Below, piece by piece: positions 57,365 through 64,000 of a stretch of DNA of 64,000 nt (positions within the stretch are counted from its first letter, which is position 1; each line of letters starts with the position of its first letter). Origin of the DNA: Cristatella mucedo (Eukaryota; Bryozoa; Phylactolaemata; Cristatellidae); the NCBI GenBank assembly GCA_009760855.2, contig WPIO01000118.1, positions 1,184,513 through 1,248,512 of the forward strand, in the 5' to 3' direction. The notes below the pieces were generated by a model, which worked only from the letters and a program-made list of their open reading frames with translations, was not told the origin of the DNA and made no database searches. The translations under genes were made by a program, and so were the position numbers.

Positions 57365-58442
57365 GATTAAGGCCCGTGGGATAGGACATCACTTCTATGC
57401 TGACGATACACAGTTATATTTGTCATTCACACCATCGGAAGCTGCTGCAGCAACTGGGAAACTGAATGTTTGCCTTGCCGATATTAAATCCTGGATATCG
57501 GAAAAATTCCTGAAATTAAATGATGATGAAACTGAACTGCTGTTCATTGGACACCCTAAGCGTGTGGCTGGATTAAAAGGCTTTGCTCTTCTAATAGGTG
57601 ATGCGATTGTGCGACCATCACCACGTGCTCGAAATTTAGGTGTCGTTTTCAACAGCTGCCTTATTTTTAAAAGCTTCATTCTGAAGACTGCTTCTACAGC
57701 TAGCCATCTCATCCGATCCTTATCCACAATTATGAGTTGTCTCCCACTGTTGTTTGTAAAAATTAAAATAGTTCTATAGTCCTGTCTTGGCTTGATTATT
57801 GTAATTTTCTTTTGGCTGGGCTGCCAAAGAAAGCTACTAGGACACTGCAGTGGACAATGAACAGGTCTGCAAGGCTAGTTTTCAAGTCTCAGCGGTTTGA
57901 GCACGTGTCTCCTTTGCTGAAAGAGCTTGGATGGTCGCCTGTTGAGCAACGGATACTGAGCAAAGTTCTTACACTGACCCTCAAGGCCCGCCACGGCTAG
58001 GCTCCTTCGTACCCAGCTGAACTGGTGCATCAGCTTTAGCCTGCTCATGCCCTCAGGTCCTGTGTGTAATAATTTAGCTGTCCTATTCCTTATCTTAAAT
58101 ACCGTTGGCGACAGAAGCTATAGCTCTGCAGGTCCTAGCTACGGAACTCGCTTTCATGATTCTTACGCAACGAGAACTACTCTCCTACTGCCGACTATGG
58201 CACATGCTTTTCAGTGGTCTTGAGCTGCTTTTTCTATACTACTCACTACCTCAACTGCTCTCCTGACTCTGCTATGCTTTCCACTTACTCTTTATTGCGT
58301 GAGACGAAGTCTGTTGGCTACCGAATGCGTACCGAAAGCAGCTTAGGCTGTGAGTGGGCTATACAATACTCTCCTGAGTGACACTCACACCATCTTTATG
58401 ACTTTGTGGAGTGAGAGATGGAGATACATTTCATTACATTAC
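57365..58442 (+). mobile_element. LINE family A, RT motif C to 3' end
   Basis: The frame 57,264-57,779 includes HHFYADDTQLYLSFTPSEAA (intact YADD) and ARNLGVVFNSC. A later frame reads FKSQRFEHVSPLLKELGWSP. The 3' UTR ends gatggagatacatttcattacattac, the family tail. 5'-truncated in the palm. Confidence 0.85.
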
Positions 58443-58477
58443 AATGAGATATCAGATTATTAAAACGCACATGAAAT

Positions 58478-58640
58478 ATTAGCTGATTCAATAGCAACTT
58501 TTGTATAGCGACAGAATTAACTTAACAATTATCACCACAGCTTGCAGCAACAACATAGGATTAGCCACAGCAGGATTCAAACCCAAGACCGCGGGACAGA
58601 GGTTGTGAAAGTATCACAGCATTGAGTTCATTGAGGCGAT
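58478..58640 (-). mobile_element. SINE, diverged copy
   Basis: The reverse complement has a B-box-like ggtttgaatcc and the body segment tgctgcaagctgtggtgataattg. It lies between two LINE A copies. Confidence 0.6.
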
Positions 58641-58644
58641 TCTT

Positions 58645-58965
58645 TCACTGTCAGCTAATGATTGCTGACACTGCATTATGCCACAACCGTATGGACCGTG
58701 CATTTCATCCATAGCATGCCAAGGTTCAAGCATGCTACCACAAACAGTTTGTTCTTGCTTCCTTGTCAGCATAGTTTGTTGTGGATATAGAATTTAGCTG
58801 TGTAAGGACGATTTAAAAATGCGTTTTTATTAACTAGTATTGCTGTTACATGTATCTGCAGTGGGTTTCAATGAGTACTTTGTGCCCCGTATTTGACAAT
58901 TATGGTCGAATATGAAGAGCATGATCTAAAACTACAGTTTATTGTTTAATTTTTTATTGCATGCA
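58645..58965. other. Unassigned stretch
   Basis: No gene or repeat recognised. Confidence 0.25.
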
Positions 58966-58969
58966 CACA

Positions 58970-60835
58970 GTTACTTATTGCTGGACACCTCAATATTCAC
59001 GTTGAAAAACATATCAACAGCCAGGTCCCCTCGTTTCTTGGCTGTCTGGGGAATTTTGGTTTGGTCCAACACGTTAGTCATGCCACAACCGTCAGTGGCA
59101 CTATTCTAGATCTCGTGATCACCAAGAATGTCCTCCCACTGACCTGTAGTTGGGTCTAATGACCCTCTCAGATCATTGTTCGGTCTCGTTTACTGTTCCT
59201 GCTCCCATTTACGTACAGGGTAATGTCGATCTCGTCAAGTGACGCTACTTACAAAGGACTGACATGGACATGTTTTCGAAGATATTTTTGTGGTCCATGT
59301 GTTCTTTATCTACATTCACTCTCGACCAGCAGCCTCGATACTCTCACTAATGCAGTGAACATGACACTCAGGAGTGCTCTTGACAAGCATGCTCCCGTTC
59401 GTTCTATCCGTGTAAAAAGTCATGGAGATTTCAAGAAATCGGGGTCTGATGCCGATCCAATCAATTTGAAAGGATTACTTTGACTTCACACCCGGAAGCT
59501 TAAAACGCCAGGGATTTTTTTTTATCCCGAAGCTCAATTCCTGCCATTCGGAACCTAAACATATGTATAAGACAGTAAACCCTTTACTGGCCGACGGTGG
59601 TAGGTCTTACTTCCCAAATGTTAAAGTTTCAGATAAAAAGTTTCAGCCTTCTGTACTTAAACCATTTTTGCACGTACGTGCCTCTATAAACTTCCTGCGA
59701 CTAAAGATATTGCGGTATCACAACCAGTGACTTTCATTAAAAGGTTTTCCGAGGTTTCTGCATACGATGAGGCTACCCTAGTAAGGTCTAACAAAAAGAG
59801 CTCGGCTTATGCAGACCCTATATCATCAGCTCTGTGGTCTTCACTGACAGACTAACTTATCCCTGCCATAGCCGAGATTTGTAATGCTTCTTTGGGAAAA
59901 TGAGTCGTCCCCAAGTCCTTCAAATCGGCAATCGTTTAACCCAGAATTTACAAGCCCTGACTGAATACAGAGGTTTTTGTAAATTATAGTCCTGTTTCGC
60001 ATCTTCAATTCTGGTCAAAGATTTTCGAAAAATTGCTGCTAAGTAGCCGCTTAAATTAAACATATTTAAAAGAATTATACGTCAGTAATATTTCAATCAG
60101 GGTGCAAGAGGCACCACTCCACTGAAACTGCTCTCCTCCATGTGATATTCTACCTGGCATTATATGCGGTCACAATGACGGGAATGTCACTGCCGTAGCT
60201 CTGCTAGACCTGTCAGCTGCCTTCGACGCCATTGATCACGACGTTCTACTCAAACGATTGAGAATAACGATCGGTCTGGCGAACGAAGCACTGGTGTGGT
60301 TTAAATAATACTTGTCTGATCGTGCTAAATCCGTATCGGGTGGGGGGCAGGTCTCACACATGAGACGGGTCACCTCTGGAGTCCTTCAAGGGTCTGTACT
60401 CGGTCCCTTGCTATTTTCCATTTATGCTTAACCTCTGGGAAAAGTGATTAAGGCCCATGGAATAGGACGTCACTCTTATGCTGAAGATACTTATCTGTAT
60501 TGGTAATTCAAACCGTCGGAATCTGCTGCAGCAACTGAAAAACGGAATGCTTGCTTTGCCGACCTATGATACTGGATAACGGAAAACTTCTTCAAACTAA
60601 ATGACAATAAAACCGAACTGCTGCTCATAGGACACCCTAAGAGTGAAGGTGGATTAAAAAGCTTTGCTCTTCTAATAGATGATGCAGCTGTGTAACCATC
60701 ACCAAATGCTCAAACTTTATGAGTCGTTTTCGACAGATGCCTCATTTTTTAAAGCTTCATTCAGAATACTACTTCTGCAGCTAACCATCACTTGATTATC
60801 GTAATTCCCTTTTTAGCTAGGCTACCAAAAAAAGG
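58970..60835 (+). mobile_element. LINE family A, endonuclease to RT, decayed
   Basis: It starts in the endonuclease (ctggacacctcaatattcacg, encoding GHLNIHV), continues with the linker (59,223-59,483: NMTLRSALDKHAPVRSIRVK), RT pieces near 60,180-60,480 (LLDLSAAFDAIDHDVLL, GSVLGPLLF) and stops in the thumb at about 60,835. Many stops. It meets a minus-strand LINE B there. Confidence 0.8.
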
Positions 60836-60837
60836 AA

Positions 60838-61530
60838 GTGACCAAAGTGACCTAAAAGTGAGCGACAAAACCTTGAAGTCGATCCATTGCTAGACTGGTA
60901 GCTAGTGCAGGTCGGCGAGAAGCGGCGTGATGTGGCCACTGGGAAGCTCACTGACGTCATACTTAGCTGCAGAGTTTTGCACAAGCTGTAATTGCCTGAT
61001 TGCACACGCCAGTAGGACATCAAGCAGCTAAGTTACAGAGGTCAAGTCGGATGTCACAAATGCATGGACCAACTTAGACGTGAGATCCATATCTAAACAA
61101 GCCCAATTTTAGCTAGGTTATGTAAGTAAAATTAGGCAGATTTGACTGTGGAGCTGAGGTGATCATCTAACGAGAGGTCACTTAGGAATATGACACCTAA
61201 ATTACGAGCGGATTCAACAGGAGTAAAGTTCGCAGACCAAATCGTTAGCCTGATCCTTTAAATTTCTGAATCGCACCGGGTTTGCCAGCAACTAGTAAGT
61301 TAGTTGTATCATCGTTTAGTTTTATATAAATTTGCTGCCATCCATGTGGGATGTCATGAATACTTGCAGCAATAGATTTGAGAGAATTCGAGGTGCTCGA
61401 AAGCTGGGAGGGATCAAAGCAAAGGTACAACTGAGCGACATCTGCATATCAGTGAAAGCCTAGATTGCGCTTGGCAAGCACATCAGCAAGAGGGAGAGTA
61501 TAAACCGTGTAAAGAACCGGACCTAGCACT
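60838..61530 (-). mobile_element. LINE family B fragment, part 1
   Basis: It matches the B C-terminal and RT thumb region (cttgaagtcgatccattgctagactgg, cacaagctgtaattgcctgattgcac, tagttgtatcatcgtttag). It is interrupted at 61,531 by a family C copy and resumes at 62,056. Confidence 0.75.
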
Positions 61531-62062
61531 GTAACCGAGTTCAATGGGCCAGCGGCTAACTCCCACTATGGCTCGCTACTATCTATGTCCGTTCTGGGTC
61601 ATTACGCCGGGCCCTCCGGTAACAGTGGTTCACGCATGATCAATCGGGTACACAACACTTTATATAATACACACGCATGCGCTATACAAAGGAGGGCACT
61701 AAACAAGCCTACAGAGGAAGTTCCTATACAAGGTAAACTACAGGGGCACGGTATGATGCCGCAAGGGCGAACAAACGTGTTAGTGCTCAGTCGGCTTCCA
61801 CAGTCGCACCGTCGCAGGACTCCGTCTCACCAGTACAAGCATACGCCGTCCAAGACCCGGCTAGCTGAGTACTCTGTGGTAGACGGAGCGGACGTCCAAC
61901 ACCGTCGAGAGCTTCCGCCGAAAGAGAGCGAGCACGTTGTACCCAGTTCCCGTCCTCGGAACTCTGGGAGCTGACCCACAGGCTTTACCCTTCCGGGGCA
62001 AGGCGACGCCCAGCCCGACATATCGAATGTCAGTGGGTCCGCCTACTCTAGGGTATAGCACT
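61524..62062. mobile_element. Family C copy bounded by a direct repeat
   Basis: The GC-rich insert between two halves of LINE B is flanked by TAGCACT at 61,524-61,530 and 62,056-62,062, the likely target-site duplication (possibly 4-6 bases of it, depending on the true ends). The insert begins gtaaccgagttcaatggg and ends ctactctagggta. Its middle (61,743-61,930) matches 40,700-40,890 and 5,785-5,965. No internal coding region, so it is a solo-LTR-like or non-autonomous copy. Confidence 0.6.
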
Positions 62063-62340
62063 AAGCCCTGAGGTACTCCATATTTAAGAGGTACTTCAGA
62101 TGATCTTTTTCCGTTCACATCAATACTCCTGAGTCTCCTACTGAGATAAGATCTGAACCATTGTAGAGCAATGCCAGTGATGCCAGGCGAGATGAGAGGT
62201 GTTCTAAAAGAACTTTATGATCGATAGTATTAAAAACTGGTGAAATATCGAGCAAAACAACCACAGACACTCTACCTATGTCTGCATTTATAAGTAGGTC
62301 GTCGTACACCCTAAGGAAGGCTGGTGTGTGGAGATATTAG
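62056..62340 (-). mobile_element. LINE family B fragment, part 2
   Basis: It continues the B RT palm (gaggtactccatatttaagagg, ctttatgatcgatagtattaaaaac). The minus frame 62,115-62,309 reads LLDISPVFNTIDHKVLLEHL, motif A with D-I-S replacing the usual D-L-S. Confidence 0.75.
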
Positions 62341-62341
62341 C

Positions 62342-62745
62342 TCTAAAGGCTGACCGGAACGTAGTAGCTGAACTGCTGCACGAGTTTCTGCCTTTTCGCA
62401 CCCTCAGGTCCTGTGTGGACTATAGCGCCAGAAGCTTTAGCTCTGCCGGTCCTAGTCTGTGGAATTCGATTCCACAACCCTTATGCAACGACAAATGCTC
62501 TCCCGCCGCCGACTACGGCTTATCCTTTTCAGAGGTCTGGAGCAGCTACTTCCATGCTGCTCACTAAATCAACTGCTCGCATAGCTCTGCTATGCTTCCT
62601 ACTTTTTCTCGTAGCGTGACACGAAGTGTGTTGGCTACTGAATGTGTACCGAAGCCGCTAAGGCTGTGAGCGGGCAATACTAAATTATTCTGCCTATCAC
62701 CCACACAATCTTTATGACTTTTTGGATTTACAGATGGAGATAAAA
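62342..62745 (+). mobile_element. LINE family A 3'-end fragment
   Basis: It contains gtagctgaactgctgcacgagtttctg, gtggactatagc and the A 3' UTR (tgttggctactgaatgtgtaccgaagccg, tttatgactttttgga), ending gatggagataaaatac. A decayed tail. Confidence 0.8.
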
Positions 62746-62749
62746 TACA

Positions 62750-63617
62750 TATTTAAAAACGAGACATTTACTAACCCCGTTGTAAGTGTGAGGCATGGTA
62801 AATTGATAGACAGCAAAAATGCTAGTGGCGCCAGAGCAATATGGTCGAATAGGTGACGTTGAGCTTACATGAAGTGGCCTATAAATCAGATAGAGATTAT
62901 TGGTTCCAAACCATATTTTTAGCAAAAAACAATGCGAATAAATTAGTGATATTTTGAAATATAAGCTACTGCTTTGATTTTCGGGCAAGAAGAACCATTT
63001 GCTTGATAACTCCTCAATAAAAAATTAAATGTTCGTTCATATTAAGAATGACAACGTCCTCTTTATTGTGCTAAAACGCAAAAATCGAACTGGCGAACAT
63101 TAGGGATGGAAATGTGTGAGACAAACTTGAATGAACTGTTGTTAAGATGTGTGCATTGCCGTTTGGTAGTTAATAAAAGCAGCTAGAAAAAGGATGAACT
63201 GGCTGCATTGACTTTCAACTCTATATTGGTAAGCATCTTACTGCTTGCCCTTAGCAGGAGTTGCTTGTAACATCTGTATAACTTAAGATGAATAAATAAT
63301 ACTTAGCTTAATTCATAACGTATTGATCAGATTCCTTACTAGTTAGTATCCCAACATTTGCACTTAGCTTTGCAGCATAATAGCCTTGCCAGGAAGAACT
63401 AAATCATTACATGACTGTATTTATTATCATTTAACGCCAAGAAAAAGTTCAGGTTTAATTATGGCTTTATTAGGAATCAAGATTGTTGGCTTGTGTTCTA
63501 GAAGTTGAATAATGGGTAAAGCATAGCTAATCTTTCCTCACCTGGGAATTGCATATGTATTTTCGAATATACAAAGTGAATTTAGCTGCAGGCATATAGA
63601 TATAATGTAACTTTCAG
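62750..63617. other. UBR intron, no feature
   Basis: AT-rich, nothing recognised up to the next exon. Confidence 0.3.
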
Positions 63618-63740
63618 GAAATCTGATGCTAATACACCACATGCCTCAACCGGAAGTAAAAATGAGATGGAGCATGAAATATGTTACCACTGCTCACAAA
63701 TTGTGGACTCTGGTGGCTTGTATATAGCCACACTGCAAAG
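63618..63740 (+). CDS. UBR1/2-like: UBR1/2-like exon 16, start of the RING-H2 domain
   Basis: Acceptor taactttcag and donor gtaatg bound 123 bases. The frame reads KSDANTPHASTGSKNEMEHE, then ICYHCSQIVDSGGLYIATLQ and two bases. The C-x2-C pair in ICYHC, followed by a hydrophobic strand ending A-T-L-Q-(R), corresponds to the UBR1/2 opening C-I-L-C-Q.E ... VLSACVQ(K/R)S. The remaining zinc ligands must lie in exons beyond 64,000. Confidence 0.85.
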
Positions 63741-64000
63741 GTAATGCTTCAGAAGCTTCACTGTGCAAAATACATTCAAATTAGCCGTAATAATTAAATT
63801 TACTAAAAATGTATCTCAATTAAGCATTGCTATATATTCTAATTAATTGTTTACAGTCCTAATCTTGTCAAAACAACAATGTTTTGAATATGAGATCTAT
63901 AATATATATTTTTAATAATTATTGGAAAACCTAGTTCGGCTATTTAAGTACTCTCTCAATTATTATATAACATTGTATGTGATGTATGGATGTCATTTTT
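63741..64000. other. Right edge, intron of the UBR gene
   Basis: AT-rich sequence after the donor at 63,741. No further exon before the window ends. Confidence 0.5.

Overview
The window looks like animal nuclear DNA: AT-rich, intron-rich and repeat-dense. It carries one large spliced gene on the + strand, embedded in decayed non-LTR retrotransposons, tRNA-derived SINEs, simple repeats and a hAT-type MITE. There are no operons, prokaryotic signals or CRISPR arrays. The host gene is a very divergent member of the UBR1/UBR2 family (N-degron E3 ubiquitin ligases). Together with the CR1/L2-type LINEs and tRNA SINEs this suggests an invertebrate, perhaps a lophotrochozoan such as a flatworm. That taxonomic guess is inference only.

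Host gene: sixteen + strand exons between 13,507 and 63,740 can be joined by compatible GT/AG splice sites and intron phases, giving about 2.24 kb of coding sequence (about 747 codons). They cover the UBR-family middle region, the winged-helix-like region, the helical/coiled region and the start of the RING-H2 domain. The 5' part (UBR box, ClpS-like domain) is not in view except for one weak candidate exon at 8,619. The rest of the RING and the C-terminus lie beyond 64,000. Introns reach about 12.7 kb and hold most of the mobile DNA. Exon 29,757-29,909 seems to lack one base, which breaks the frame.

Mobile DNA: two CR1/L2-like LINE families are present in many 5'-truncated pieces. Family A ends in an ATTAC-like microsatellite and has one nearly full-length copy at 18,746-22,137 (-). 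Family B ends in an ATT/AAT microsatellite. The near-full A copy sits inside a B copy, so A moved later there. A third reverse-transcriptase remnant with an ALADD active site lies at 3.9-4.4 kb. A GC-rich family C looks LTR-like. It occurs at 5.6-6.5 kb, at 61.5-62.05 kb (bounded by a TAGCACT direct repeat) and at 39.2-41.25 kb, where two direct repeats flank a minus-strand alanine-rich ORF with an in-frame stop. A tRNA-derived SINE occurs about nine times. A 185-bp element at 12,591-12,775 closely resembles the SPIN family of horizontally transferred hAT MITEs.

Other structure: a degenerate CCCTAAA telomere-like tract (7.38-7.64 kb) lies next to one arm of an inverted GC-rich repeat. A roughly 0.5-kb foldback element lies at 24.43-24.94 kb. 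Tandem duplications lie at 10.2 and 18.1 kb. A coding-like minus-strand block with a poly(A) signal is nested in a UBR intron at about 15 kb.
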